Translations under genes and position numbers: made by a program
NCBI GenBank assembly: GCA_029777145.1
Contig: JAKOSS010000826.1
Span: forward strand, 1-7,839
DNA length: 7,839 nt
Direction: 5' to 3'
Source: Acidobacteriota bacterium
GTDB lineage: Bacteria; Acidobacteriota; Blastocatellia; Pyrinomonadales; Pyrinomonadaceae
In this document: in pieces, positions 1 to 5,698 of the stretch
Numbering within the stretch: the first letter of the stretch is position 1
How the letters are laid out: the number at the start of each line of letters is the position of its first letter
The notes under the pieces: model-generated
The model's input: the letters and a program-made list of their open reading frames with translations, nothing else
Database searches by the model: none
Told to the model about the DNA's origin: nothing

Positions 1-2
1 AG

Positions 3-929
3 ACCGAATTCGGCTTTCTCCGAAACTTAAGAAACTACCGTAACTTTTCGCTGATCGGCGACGATTGCGCGGTGCTCCCGAAAGACCCGGAAAACGACCT
101 CGTTGTCACCGTCGACATGCTCGTCGAGGACGTCGATTTTCGACTCCGGTGGGCAACTCCCGAGCAAATCGGACACAAGGCGCTCGCGGTTTCACTTTCT
201 GACGTCGCCGCGATGGGCGGCGTTCCGAAATGGTCGCTTCTTTCGATCGCCGTCCCGGAATCGCTTTGGAACAGCGACTTCCCGAACCGTTTCTACGACG
301 GCTACTGCGCCCTTGCGGAACGCTTCGGTGTCGAAGTCGCCGGCGGCGATATTTCGCGATCGCCCGACAAGTTCGTCGTCGATTCGTTTGTCGGCGGCGA
401 GGTCGGGCGCGGACGCGCGATCCTGCGATCCGGAGCGCGCGCCGGCGATCTCATCTGCGTCAGCGGTTCGCTCGGTGGAGCGTCCGCCGGACTCGCCGCA
501 CTCGAACGCGGGGAGAGCGCTGAATTCACGGCGCGGCTGCTAACGCCCGAACCCCGTGTCGAACTCGGACGGCGGCTGTTCGAATCCGGACTCGTCACCG
601 CGATGATCGATCTCAGCGACGGCCTTTCGGGCGATCTCAAACATATTTGCGATATGAGCGGCGTCGGCGCGTCGATCGAACTCGGATCGATCCCGGTCGA
701 TCCGGTCGTCGAGCGCGTTTTCTCGGAAAAGAAGGATCGCCTGAAGTGCGTTCTCGACGGCGGCGAAGACTTCGAACTTCTTTTTTCAGTATCTCCCGAC
801 TTCCCCTTCGCGGCTTTCAGGAACGATGTTTCCGTCATCGGCATTGTCACCGCAAATCAAGAAATCATGGAACTTACGGACGGTATTCGGACGATTCCCC
901 TGAATCCGGATTCGTTCAGGCATTTCTGA
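3..929 (+). CDS. thiL: Thiamine-phosphate kinase ThiL (5' end cut by window edge)
   Basis: ThiL phosphorylates thiamine phosphate to thiamine diphosphate with ATP, the last step of cofactor synthesis in the cytoplasm. The reading frame is open from the first bases of the window and encodes 308 visible residues. A GTG at 72 is only an internal valine: the residues before it (LIGDDCAVLP) already belong to the conserved N-terminal metal/nucleotide-binding GDD motif, so the true start lies upstream of the window. Other ThiL/PurM-like motifs follow in order: TVDMLVEDVDF, GHKALAVSLSDVAAMGG, GGDISRSP, DLSDGLSGDLKHI and LDGGEDFELLFSV, which together carry the Asp and Gly residues of the two-domain kinase fold. 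Family members are usually about 300-350 residues, so only a short N-terminal piece is missing. The usual 'EGVHF' reads 'EDVDF' here, probably a lineage variant. No terminator follows directly. Confidence 0.95.
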   Translation, partial: TEFGFLRNLRNYRNFSLIGDDCAVLPKDPENDLVVTVDMLVEDVDFRLRWATPEQIGHKALAVSLSDVAAMGGVPKWSLLSIAVPESLWNSDFPNRFYDGYCALAERFGVEVAGGDISRSPDKFVVDSFVGGEVGRGRAILRSGARAGDLICVSGSLGGASAGLAALERGESAEFTARLLTPEPRVELGRRLFESGLVTAMIDLSDGLSGDLKHICDMSGVGASIELGSIPVDPVVERVFSEKKDRLKCVLDGGEDFELLFSVSPDFPFAAFRNDVSVIGIVTANQEIMELTDGIRTIPLNPDSFRHF

Positions 930-958
930 ACTTCTGATTTCCGCCGCAAAATATTTCC

Positions 959-988
959 TTGACAGCCTGAATCGGCCCGTGCTTCAAT
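959..988 (+). promoter_or_regulatory. Predicted sigma70-type promoter of the small ORF / rtcB leader
   Basis: A perfect -35 hexamer TTGACA (959-964) is followed after 18 bases by TTCAAT (983-988, 4 of 6 matches to TATAAT). TGC directly before it forms an extended -10. Transcription would start near 995. The immediate transcript holds a small hairpin (996-1001 with 1005-1010, loop AAA) and then the ribosome binding site of the 43-codon ORF. This is prediction from consensus only. Confidence 0.45.
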
Positions 989-1032
989 CTTCGTTCGCTT
1001 CAAAGAGGCGATAAAAGGATCGAGGTAAGAAA

Positions 1033-1164
1033 ATGCTGATGAACCGATATCACATCAACGACGAACGGAGCGCTGGCGGCTATGTGCCGGAACGCGCCGA
1101 ATCGTCGGATCGTGCGTTCAGATGCGCATTTTCCGCAAGCAGCGGACTCGATAAATTGGATTGA
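1033..1164 (+). CDS. Possible small protein or leader peptide, 43 aa
   Basis: An ATG at 1033 is preceded by GAGGT (1022-1026) at a spacing of six bases. The frame runs 43 codons to TGA at 1162-1164. The peptide begins MLMNRYHINDERSAGGY, is hydrophilic and Ser/Arg/Ala-rich, with six serines, and has no membrane segment or signal peptide. I recognise no family. It is supported by context: a promoter with a perfect -35 lies upstream, a plausible ribosome binding site is present, and a 9-bp hairpin begins six bases after the stop codon. That spacing would suit a leader peptide whose translation influences downstream RNA folding, but no run of one control codon stands out. It could equally be a small stand-alone protein, or chance. 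Confidence 0.35.
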   Translation: MLMNRYHINDERSAGGYVPERAESSDRAFRCAFSASSGLDKLD

Positions 1165-1169
1165 AATTG

Positions 1170-1197
1170 CGGGAGCGGCTTGCGTTGCCCGCTCCCG
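1170..1197 (+). promoter_or_regulatory. 9-bp perfect hairpin after small ORF
   Basis: CGGGAGCGG (1170-1178) pairs perfectly with CCGCTCCCG (1189-1197) around a 10-base loop. There is no good T-tract after it (GAAAATTAAG), so it is a poor terminator by itself. The same 3' arm can also pair over 9 bp with 1228-1236, the 5' side of the next hairpin, so the two structures would exclude each other. Confidence 0.5.
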
Positions 1198-1228
1198 GAA
1201 AATTAAGAAAGCGTTCGGAAACGCGATC

Positions 1229-1286
1229 GGGAGCGGCAGCTTGAGTTCTCCAGCATGGGAAACAGGCTGCCGTTCTCTTTTTGTTT
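1229..1286 (+). terminator. Terminator-like hairpin with T-tract upstream of rtcB
   Basis: GGGAGCGGCAGC (1229-1240) pairs with GCTGCCGTTCTC (1266-1277) as a 12-bp stem with two G-U pairs. TTTTTGTTT (1278-1286) follows. The 25-base loop is long for an intrinsic terminator and may hold a short inner stem. It would end the transcript begun near 995 and so either closes a roughly 290-nt RNA or attenuates read-through into rtcB. Confidence 0.5.
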
Positions 1287-1318
1287 AGGAACGGTGCCGA
1301 CAGGATGCGCGTTGATTT

Positions 1319-1350
1319 GCCGCGGATTACACGAATCACGCGAATCAGGA
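1319..1350 (+). repeat. Dispersed 9-nt-phased repeat, copy 1
   Basis: Bases 1324-1350 read as three 9-mers, GGATTACAC, GAATCACGC and GAATCAGGA. Related sequence recurs at 5614-5686 and, inverted, at 6178-6210 and 7389-7420. A 13-base string (CGAATCACGCGAA) is shared with the reverse complement of the copy at 7389-7420. Similar CGCGGATTACACGAAT-type intergenic repeats are, from memory, common in several environmental bacterial phyla. Confidence 0.6.
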
Positions 1351-1454
1351 ATGCAGACGCAACGTCTGAAGAAAGCCGGTAAGAAAAGATTCGCGACCGT
1401 AATTCGTGGCAAGAGATACTTCGCGATCCTGATATTGCATCAGAAGGATTGGTT

Positions 1455-2633
1455 ATGACTTTCAACAAACTCAACGTTTCGGGCGCAAAGGCCGACATCC
1501 TCTCGTGGGTAAGTCACGGGTTGTCGCTCGAAGAGGAGAACATGCTCCGCAACGTCTCACGTCTTCCGTGCCTCTTCAAGCACGTGGCGCTGATGCCCGA
1601 CGCGCATCTCGGAATCGGATCGATGGTCGGTTCGGTCGTCGCGACGCGCGACGCGGTCATCCCGGCGACGGTCGGGGTCGATATCGGATGCGGAATGATG
1701 GCGGTGAAGACGCCGTTCAAGAGCGGAATTCTCGACGGCAAAATGGCCGCATTCCGACATGAGATCGAACGCGCGATCCCGGTCGGCTTCAATCAGCACA
1801 AGGAATCTGACTGGCACGGCTCGCGATGGGACGGGTGGGAAGGATTCGATGACCTTCATCCGCTGGTTCAGGACCGCAAGAAAAAGGCGATGCTCCAGAT
1901 GGGATCGCTCGGCGGCGGCAATCACTTCATCGAGGTCTGTCTCGACACCGAGAACCGCGTCTGGCTGATGCTCCATTCGGGCTCGCGAAACATCGGAAAG
2001 GAACTTGCGGAGCGGCACATCGCGACGGCGAAGACGCTGCACCGTCTTAACGAGCTTCCGGACCCGAATCTCGCGTACTTCATCCGCGGAACGAAGGAGT
2101 TTCAGGATTACTGGAACGATCTCGAGTGGGCGCAGGGCTACGCGATGATGAACCGCCGGGTAATGATGAAGCGGCTGCTGAAATCGTTCAACCGGATGTT
2201 CAACAAGGAGAAGGACTTCCGTCCGGAGATAGAGGTCAACTGCCATCATAATTACGTGGCACTCGAGGAACATTTCGGCGAAAAGGTTTTCGTTACCCGA
2301 AAGGGCGCGATCAACGCCGAATCCGGCCGTCACGGCATCATTCCGGGTTCGATGGGCGCGAAATCGTTTATCGTGCGCGGTCTCGGAAATCCGCAGTCAT
2401 ACAGCTCCTGCTCGCACGGCGCGGGCCGCAAAATGTCGCGGACGGCCGCGAAAAAGCGGTTCTCGCGGGACGACCTCGAGCGCATGACGCGCGGGATCGA
2501 ATGCCGCAAGGACGCGGGCGTGATCGACGAGATCCCGGGCGCGTACAAGGACATCGAAAAGGTAATGCGCGACCAGTCGGACCTTGTCGAGATCGTCGCG
2601 GAACTCAAGCAGGTGATCTGCGTCAAAGGATGA
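1455..2633 (+). CDS. rtcB: RNA-splicing ligase RtcB
   Basis: RtcB joins RNA 2',3'-cyclic phosphate or 3'-phosphate ends to 5'-OH ends, using GTP and Mn2+ through a covalent histidine-GMP intermediate. In bacteria it acts in tRNA and rRNA repair. The 392-residue protein is close to E. coli size (about 408). All signature motifs are present: VGVDIGCGMMAV (metal ligands D76 and C79), GGGNHFIE (N156, H157), LMLHSGSR (H174), NCHHNYV (H264, H265) and SSCSHGAGRKMSR (H321, the expected guanylated His). The C-terminus, VICVKG, is typical of the family. I chose ATG 1455 over an in-frame TTG at 1449 because AGAAGGA (1442-1448) sits six bases upstream of it and would overlap the TTG. No rtcA, archease or rtcR neighbour is present, so it appears to stand alone. 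The attenuator-like structures upstream may control it. Confidence 0.97.
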   Translation: MTFNKLNVSGAKADILSWVSHGLSLEEENMLRNVSRLPCLFKHVALMPDAHLGIGSMVGSVVATRDAVIPATVGVDIGCGMMAVKTPFKSGILDGKMAAFRHEIERAIPVGFNQHKESDWHGSRWDGWEGFDDLHPLVQDRKKKAMLQMGSLGGGNHFIEVCLDTENRVWLMLHSGSRNIGKELAERHIATAKTLHRLNELPDPNLAYFIRGTKEFQDYWNDLEWAQGYAMMNRRVMMKRLLKSFNRMFNKEKDFRPEIEVNCHHNYVALEEHFGEKVFVTRKGAINAESGRHGIIPGSMGAKSFIVRGLGNPQSYSSCSHGAGRKMSRTAAKKRFSRDDLERMTRGIECRKDAGVIDEIPGAYKDIEKVMRDQSDLVEIVAELKQVICVKG

Positions 2634-2636
2634 GAC

Positions 2637-2674
2637 GATTTTTGATTTTTGATTTTTGATTTTTGATTTTTGAT
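2637..2674 (+). repeat. Tandem heptamer array (GATTTTT)5
   Basis: Five exact copies of GATTTTT occupy 2637-2671, followed by a partial GAT, starting three bases after the rtcB stop codon. The T-rich runs are not preceded by a GC-rich stem, so this is not a canonical terminator. Confidence 0.9.
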
Positions 2675-2738
2675 CTTGGATATTGGATCGCGAGCGTCCG
2701 ATTCATTGGATCAAACTCTGATCTTGAGTCTCAAATCA

Positions 2739-2776
2739 ATCTTGAATCTTGAACTTTGAATCCGGAATCCGAAATC
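2739..2776 (+). repeat. Degenerate heptamer array
   Basis: Successive 7-mers ATCTTGA, ATCTTGA, ACTTTGA, ATCCGGA, ATCCGAA and a partial ATC keep a strict 7-base phase. Between this array and the GATTTTT array, 2675-2738 contains looser GGAT/GATC/CAAAT pieces. The whole rtcB-DUF11 spacer is thus largely heptamer-derived and non-coding. Confidence 0.7.
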
Positions 2777-2799
2777 GACCAACGGTCGCAGGAATCCTG

Positions 2800-2831
2800 G
2801 AATTGAAAAGCCGGGCCCGAAAAAGGCCCGG
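2800..2831 (-). terminator. Intrinsic terminator of the minus-strand secreted protein gene
   Basis: CCGGGCC (2811-2817) and GGCCCGG (2825-2831) form a perfect 7-bp stem with a 7-base loop. Read on the minus strand, the stem is followed by CTTTTCAATT, and it lies 33 bases past the stop codon of the minus-strand gene. GAAAAGCC (2805-2812) can also pair with GGCTTTTC (2846-2853). On the plus strand no T-tract follows, so it mainly serves the minus-strand gene. Confidence 0.6.
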
Positions 2832-2863
2832 ATCGTACGAGTTTTGGCTTTTCGATTCTTTAG

Positions 2864-3676
2864 TTACTGAACGCAGACGCGGTATGCGCTCATGTACGGG
2901 CTGGTCGGCGTGAACGTCGCTATGCCGTCGAAGCAGTTGCCGTTGGCGACGAAGCCGTTGAACGTTGCGCCGCTGTAGCCGTCGCTGATGTTGAACTGCA
3001 GTTCCTCATTCGTCGGCTGGCTCCACGTTCCGAAGTAGCCCGGTGCCGGCGGGACGATCGTTCCGCCCTGCGCCAGTTGCATCGCGAACGAACTGATCGA
3101 GCCGGGGAACAGTTCGCATTCGTAGTAGGACGTCAGATTCCGGCCCGTACAATGCGACACGACGACGTCGGCCGAGGTCAGCGGTAACGACTGGTGAGTC
3201 ACGCTCGGCGCGACCGACAAAAAGTTGTTGTTCGCGTTCTGCTCGTTCTGTGACGACGTTGTCGCCGTCGCGAGAAGGTTAAGCGGCTGTGTCGTCACGG
3301 GATATTCAAAATTGAACGAAACCTGGCGAAGGTTGTTGCTGTTCGAAGATCCGATGTTTCCGAGCGAACAGACTAGTTTGTTCGAACTGATCGAGCAATT
3401 GTTCGGAAACGCGGTCACTTTGCCCATGATGTATTGGCCGGGACTGGTGTTTGTGAGCGGGAACGTAATCGTCAACACGACGTTCTGCGCGGTTTGATTG
3501 CCGATGTTTTTGACGCGGGCGGTGTACTGATACGTCGAGTTCACAAGGACCGACGACGGTGCAACCCACGGTTGGACGGCGAGGTTCGGACGCGGCGCGG
3601 CGCTTGCCGTAACCGCCAGAGCAGCGGTTGCAATCGCGACCGCAAACAAGATGTTCAAGTGTATTTTGACTTTCAT
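2864..3676 (-). CDS. Secreted DUF11-like repeat-domain protein
   Basis: The predicted 270-residue exported protein is of unknown function. Residues 1-27 form a clear signal peptide: basic start (MKVKIH), hydrophobic core (LFAVAIATAALAV) and cleavage after ASA or ASAA. Residues about 30-155 resemble the DUF11/CARDB-type immunoglobulin-like domain found in bacterial surface proteins, with the pattern NLAVQ..P..V, YTARVKNIGNQTAQNVVLTI, CSISSNKLVCSLGNI. Residues about 165-270 form a second region I do not recognise. Six cysteines come as spaced pairs (94/103, 176/187, 248/268), suggesting disulfides outside the cytoplasm. It is rich in Asn, Ser and Thr. I chose the ATG at 3676 rather than an in-frame TTG at 3688, because GGAGGA (3686-3681) is a good ribosome binding site for the ATG. 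The gene is convergent with rtcB, has its own terminator and is monocistronic. No sortase motif or membrane anchor is seen, so it is probably released or periplasmic. Confidence 0.85.
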   Translation of the reverse strand: MKVKIHLNILFAVAIATAALAVTASAAPRPNLAVQPWVAPSSVLVNSTYQYTARVKNIGNQTAQNVVLTITFPLTNTSPGQYIMGKVTAFPNNCSISSNKLVCSLGNIGSSNSNNLRQVSFNFEYPVTTQPLNLLATATTSSQNEQNANNNFLSVAPSVTHQSLPLTSADVVVSHCTGRNLTSYYECELFPGSISSFAMQLAQGGTIVPPAPGYFGTWSQPTNEELQFNISDGYSGATFNGFVANGNCFDGIATFTPTSPYMSAYRVCVQ

Positions 3677-3696
3677 TCTATCCTCCAATTTGGTCT

Positions 3697-3710
3697 AAGG
3701 CATGTGCCTT
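3697..3710. promoter_or_regulatory. Interrupted palindrome in leader of secreted protein gene
   Basis: AAGGCA and TGCCTT are inverted around a TG centre. It lies 10 bases upstream of the ribosome binding site of the minus-strand gene, so it could be an operator or a small leader hairpin. Function is not known. Confidence 0.3.
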
Positions 3711-3937
3711 GAGTCGAAGAACGGAGGCGTCGAAAATTTCTTGCAACGTTTTTGAGAAATTTCGTAACTAGCGGTTTCTCGAACGTTTGCGGGAGACCTT
3801 CAAAAAGTTCCCGTGCGATGAGGCGCCGGACTGTGATCGCGAAACTGATCGGAGCTGAAGAAATCGATGCGATTCACTCCGTGCAAACGGGCATCTAAGC
3901 CTTTGATGGAGAGCGGGCGTGAAACAAAAATTTCATG

Positions 3938-3967
3938 TGCAATTTTCGGGAAATCGAGTAATATAGT
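3938..3967 (+). promoter_or_regulatory. Weak promoter candidate for HNH gene
   Basis: TATAGT (3962-3967, 5 of 6 to the -10 consensus) is preceded by an AT-rich stretch (AAACAAAAATTTCATG, 3922-3937), but the -35 position holds only TGCAAT. It would give a leader of about 85 bases before the HNH start. Confidence 0.25.
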
Positions 3968-4045
3968 GGCAACGAAACGGGGCCACACAAGATATTGCGT
4001 TTTTCCAATAGTAAACAGTTGATATCAGGCAAAAAAGAATCTAAC

Positions 4046-4058
4046 GGGAGGTGATTCC
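4046..4058 (+). promoter_or_regulatory. Near full-length Shine-Dalgarno site deciding a TTG start
   Basis: GGGAGGTGATTCC matches the 16S rRNA tail complement (AGGAGGTGATCC-like) over most of its length. It contains the upstream GTG of the open frame, which makes that GTG an unlikely start and points to TTG 4060. Confidence 0.7.
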
Positions 4059-4059
4059 A

Positions 4060-4617
4060 TTGATAACCGGGAGAGTTCTACTCCTAAATTTCTCTTATGA
4101 ACCGCTGGGCACGATCGGTGTCGCGCGAGCGGTCTGCATGTGGTTTTCCGGCAAATTGTCGGTCGAAGAGCACGACGGCGATAATCTCCTTCATTCCCCG
4201 TCGACGACGATTCCGGTGCCGTCAGTGGTACGCCTCCGGAATTACGTCCACGTCAAGCGCCGCCGCCAGGAGACGACGATGAAGCGTGCGCGGATCTACA
4301 TCCGCGACCGTTACCGTTGCCAGTATTGCGGCGAGCACAAACAGGCGAGGGATCTGACGCTCGATCACATCCTTCCGCGCGCGCAAGGCGGCGAGAGCAC
4401 GCCCCACAACCTCGTTTCCGCGTGCGTCAAATGCAACCAGCGCAAGGGTAACCGCACGCCCGAGCAGGCGAGAATGCCGCTCCTGACGTCGCAGAAACTG
4501 CTCCGTCTCGGGCTCGACCACGTCCTGCTTTGTCACTATGCGGAATCGCGTCCGGAATGGAGAAAATATCTCTTCATGGACGAGGAATCGGCCGAATTGC
4601 GACTGATGGCAGCATAA
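4060..4617 (+). CDS. HNH endonuclease family protein
   Basis: This 185-residue protein has an N-terminal segment RVLLLNFSYEPLGTIGVARAV (residues 5-25), typical of a widespread HNH family that starts with 'VLVLNxSYEPL', and a C-terminal HNH domain. The zinc knuckles are CQYC (C87, C90) and CVKC (C122, C125). The catalytic-type residues are D102-H103 in LTLDHILPRAQGG, H116-N117 in PHNLVSAC, and N126/N131 in CNQRKGN. Members are probable metal-dependent DNA nucleases of unknown cellular role; they occur in ordinary chromosomal settings, so a restriction or mobile function should not be assumed. The longest frame starts at GTG 4051, but that codon lies inside the ribosome binding site. TTG 4060 fits the family N-terminus and has a spacing of about 8 bases. 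A methyltransferase gene follows 124 bases later, but it resembles small-molecule enzymes rather than a DNA methylase. Confidence 0.9.
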   Translation: MITGRVLLLNFSYEPLGTIGVARAVCMWFSGKLSVEEHDGDNLLHSPSTTIPVPSVVRLRNYVHVKRRRQETTMKRARIYIRDRYRCQYCGEHKQARDLTLDHILPRAQGGESTPHNLVSACVKCNQRKGNRTPEQARMPLLTSQKLLRLGLDHVLLCHYAESRPEWRKYLFMDEESAELRLMAA

Positions 4618-4625
4618 TCATTTCG

Positions 4626-4737
4626 GATTTGGGATTTGGGATTTGGGATTGGCGTTCAGCCGGGTTCCGAATCTCGAATCCGGCCCGCATCGTTAGCGAT
4701 ACTCAAATCCGCAATCCCAAATCCGCAATCCCAAATC
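4626..4737. repeat. Long inverted repeat built of heptamers
   Basis: The left arm (4626-4650) contains three exact GATTTGG units plus a partial one. The right arm (4713-4737) is its reverse complement at 23 of 25 positions. The right side, starting at 4704, is two copies of the 14-mer CAAATCCGCAATCC plus a partial copy. Inside the 62-base loop is a second hairpin, CCGGGTTC (4660-4667) with GAATCCGG (4676-4683), one G-U pair. The structure fills the gap between the HNH stop (4617) and the methyltransferase start (4742). No T-tract follows, so it is not a canonical terminator. Confidence 0.85.
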
Positions 4738-4741
4738 GCAC

Positions 4742-5485
4742 GTGGATCTATACGAAAACAACTGGCTCTACGATCTTGTTCATCACGACAAAGCCGGCGA
4801 GGCGCAGATCGAGTTCTACCGGCGGCAGATTGAGCGTTTCGGTGAACCGGTTCTCGAACTCGGCTGCGGGTCGGGAAACTATCTCGTCGCACTTTCGCAA
4901 AATCTGCAGAGCATTTCGGGACTCGATCTTTCGGAAGAGATGCTCGAAGCGGCGGAACGCAAGGCGGACGCCGAGGGCGTCTCGACGGATCTTCATGTCG
5001 GCGATATGCGAAGTTTCGAGATCGATCAGAAGTTCAAATTGATCTTTATCGCCGGCAATTCATTTCAGCACTTGCTGACTCTCGACGACGTCCGGTCATG
5101 CCTCGATTCCGTTCGCCGTCATCTTTTCCCGTACGGCCGTCTGATCATCGAGATCTTCAACCCGTCGCTTCCCCTTCTCTGCCGTCCCTCGGACAAACGC
5201 CACTTCATCGGCGAATACCGGACGGATCAGGGCTGGGTCGTAGTTACGGAAAACGTGCTTTATGACGCCGCGACGCAGATCAACCATATCGACTGGCATT
5301 ACAAGAACCAGTACATGAAGGAAGAGCAGACCGTGTCGTTCAAGATGCGGCAGTTCTTCCCGCAGGAATTCGACGCTCTGCTGGCGTCGAACGGATTCCA
5401 GATCGAAGTGAAGTACGGCGATTTCGACGAATCAAGTTTTGAATCGCGATCGCCGAAACAGATCGTCGTGGTCGCTCCCGCCTGA
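4742..5485 (+). CDS. Class I SAM-dependent methyltransferase
   Basis: This 247-residue cytoplasmic enzyme is predicted to transfer a methyl group from S-adenosylmethionine; the substrate is unknown. The Rossmann-fold motif I is VLELGCGSGNY (residues 37-47), the acidic residue of motif II is D62 in SGLDLSEEMLEAA, and motif III is VGDMRSFE (86-93). LIFIAGNSFQHLLT (100-113) is the strand-4 region. This is the methyltransferase-25/11-like small-molecule group; the (D/N)PPY motif of DNA adenine methylases is absent. The start is GTG 4742, since MDLYENNWLYDLVHHD resembles the N-terminus of relatives, but no Shine-Dalgarno sequence precedes it: the inverted repeat ends four bases upstream. It is downstream of the HNH gene in the same direction and could be cotranscribed. 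Two intrinsic terminators follow. Confidence 0.9.
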   Translation: MDLYENNWLYDLVHHDKAGEAQIEFYRRQIERFGEPVLELGCGSGNYLVALSQNLQSISGLDLSEEMLEAAERKADAEGVSTDLHVGDMRSFEIDQKFKLIFIAGNSFQHLLTLDDVRSCLDSVRRHLFPYGRLIIEIFNPSLPLLCRPSDKRHFIGEYRTDQGWVVVTENVLYDAATQINHIDWHYKNQYMKEEQTVSFKMRQFFPQEFDALLASNGFQIEVKYGDFDESSFESRSPKQIVVVAPA

Positions 5486-5528
5486 CCGCGCTGGACGCAC
5501 CGTCCCAAAACCTGCTAATCTTTGATTT

Positions 5529-5564
5529 CCGGGCCGAAAGCAATTTCGGTCCGGTTTTATTTTT
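5529..5564 (+). terminator. Strong intrinsic terminator after methyltransferase
   Basis: CCGGGCCGAAA (5529-5539) pairs with TTTCGGTCCGG (5544-5554) through 11 bp with one G-U pair and a GCAA tetraloop. TTTTATTTTT (5555-5564) follows. It lies 43 bases past the stop codon. Confidence 0.9.
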
Positions 5565-5580
5565 GGTCAACAACCGCGAG

Positions 5581-5613
5581 GCGGGTCGGGCAACCGATCC
5601 GCCCGATTTTTTT
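5581..5613 (+). terminator. Second tandem terminator
   Basis: GCGGGTCGG (5581-5589) pairs with CCGATCCGC (5594-5602) through 9 bp with one G-U pair, again with a GCAA tetraloop. After CCGA come seven T residues (5607-5613). It probably backs up the terminator 17 bases upstream. Confidence 0.7.
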
Positions 5614-5686
5614 GACCGCGGATCACACGAAGAACGCGGATATAACATAAAGAAGATCCGCGCGAGTCCGCGTCGATCAGCGACGC
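5614..5686 (+). repeat. Dispersed 9-nt-phased repeat, copy 2 (longest)
   Basis: It begins GACCGCGGATCACACGAAG, with 9-mers GGATCACAC, GAAGAACGC and GGATATAAC. CGCGGAT (5635-5641) is inverted as ATCCGCG (5656-5662), so this copy can fold into a hairpin with a 14-base loop. It ends 12 bases before the start codon at 5699, and so forms most of that gene's leader. Confidence 0.65.
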
Positions 5687-5698
5687 AAACCGATTCTT

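Larger units (their letters stand above)
930..1454. other. 525-base intergenic region, thiL to rtcB
   Basis: No conventional gene is supported here. It holds a predicted promoter (959-988), a small ORF (1033-1164), a 9-bp hairpin (1170-1197), a terminator-like hairpin (1229-1286), one copy of the 9-nt-phased dispersed repeat (1319-1350), a small hairpin with 6-bp arms (1354-1359 and 1363-1368, loop of 3) and the rtcB ribosome binding site (1442-1448). Longer open frames across the region run through these structures and resemble no protein I know. Confidence 0.6.
3677..4059. other. 383-base divergent intergenic region
   Basis: This carries the leaders and presumably the promoters of the minus-strand secreted protein gene and the plus-strand HNH gene. 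I see a 14-base interrupted palindrome (3697-3710), AT-rich stretches with repeated GAAATTTC-like words (about 3732-3768), a weak promoter candidate (3938-3967) and a strong ribosome binding site (4046-4054). No gene is convincing here; the open frames lack binding sites and family resemblance. Confidence 0.6.

Noticed and set aside
302..850. 182-codon minus-strand frame
   Set aside because: It is antisense to thiL and has a Ser/Pro/Arg-rich shadow composition.
1082..1288. 68-codon plus-strand frame in the thiL-rtcB spacer
   Set aside because: It runs through both hairpins and the T-tract, has no ribosome binding site, and overlaps a smaller ORF with better signals.
1118..1498. 126-codon minus-strand frame with IRVIRVIRGKST
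   Set aside because: The string is the translation of the 9-nt-phased repeat, and the frame overlaps the start of rtcB.
1557..2333. 258-codon minus-strand frame
   Set aside because: It is antisense to rtcB, whose protein is fully convincing; composition is Arg/Val/His-rich as in shadow frames.
2637..2776. CRISPR array
   Set aside because: The units are 7 bases with no spacers; this is a simple tandem repeat.
3818..3898. 26-codon plus-strand ORF (begins MRRRTVIAKLIGAEE) in the divergent spacer
   Set aside because: The peptide looks protein-like, but there is no ribosome binding site or promoter and no family match; it could be a gene remnant.
3800..3988. 62-codon minus-strand frame in the divergent spacer
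   Set aside because: No ribosome binding site or recognisable motif, and it overlaps the likely HNH promoter.
4530..5042. 170-codon plus-strand frame bridging HNH and methyltransferase
   Set aside because: It is out of frame with both real genes and translates the heptamer hairpin.
4060..5485. HNH plus methyltransferase as a restriction-modification or defence pair
   Set aside because: The methyltransferase lacks DNA-methylase motifs and resembles small-molecule enzymes; the HNH family is a common chromosomal one; no mobility genes are nearby.
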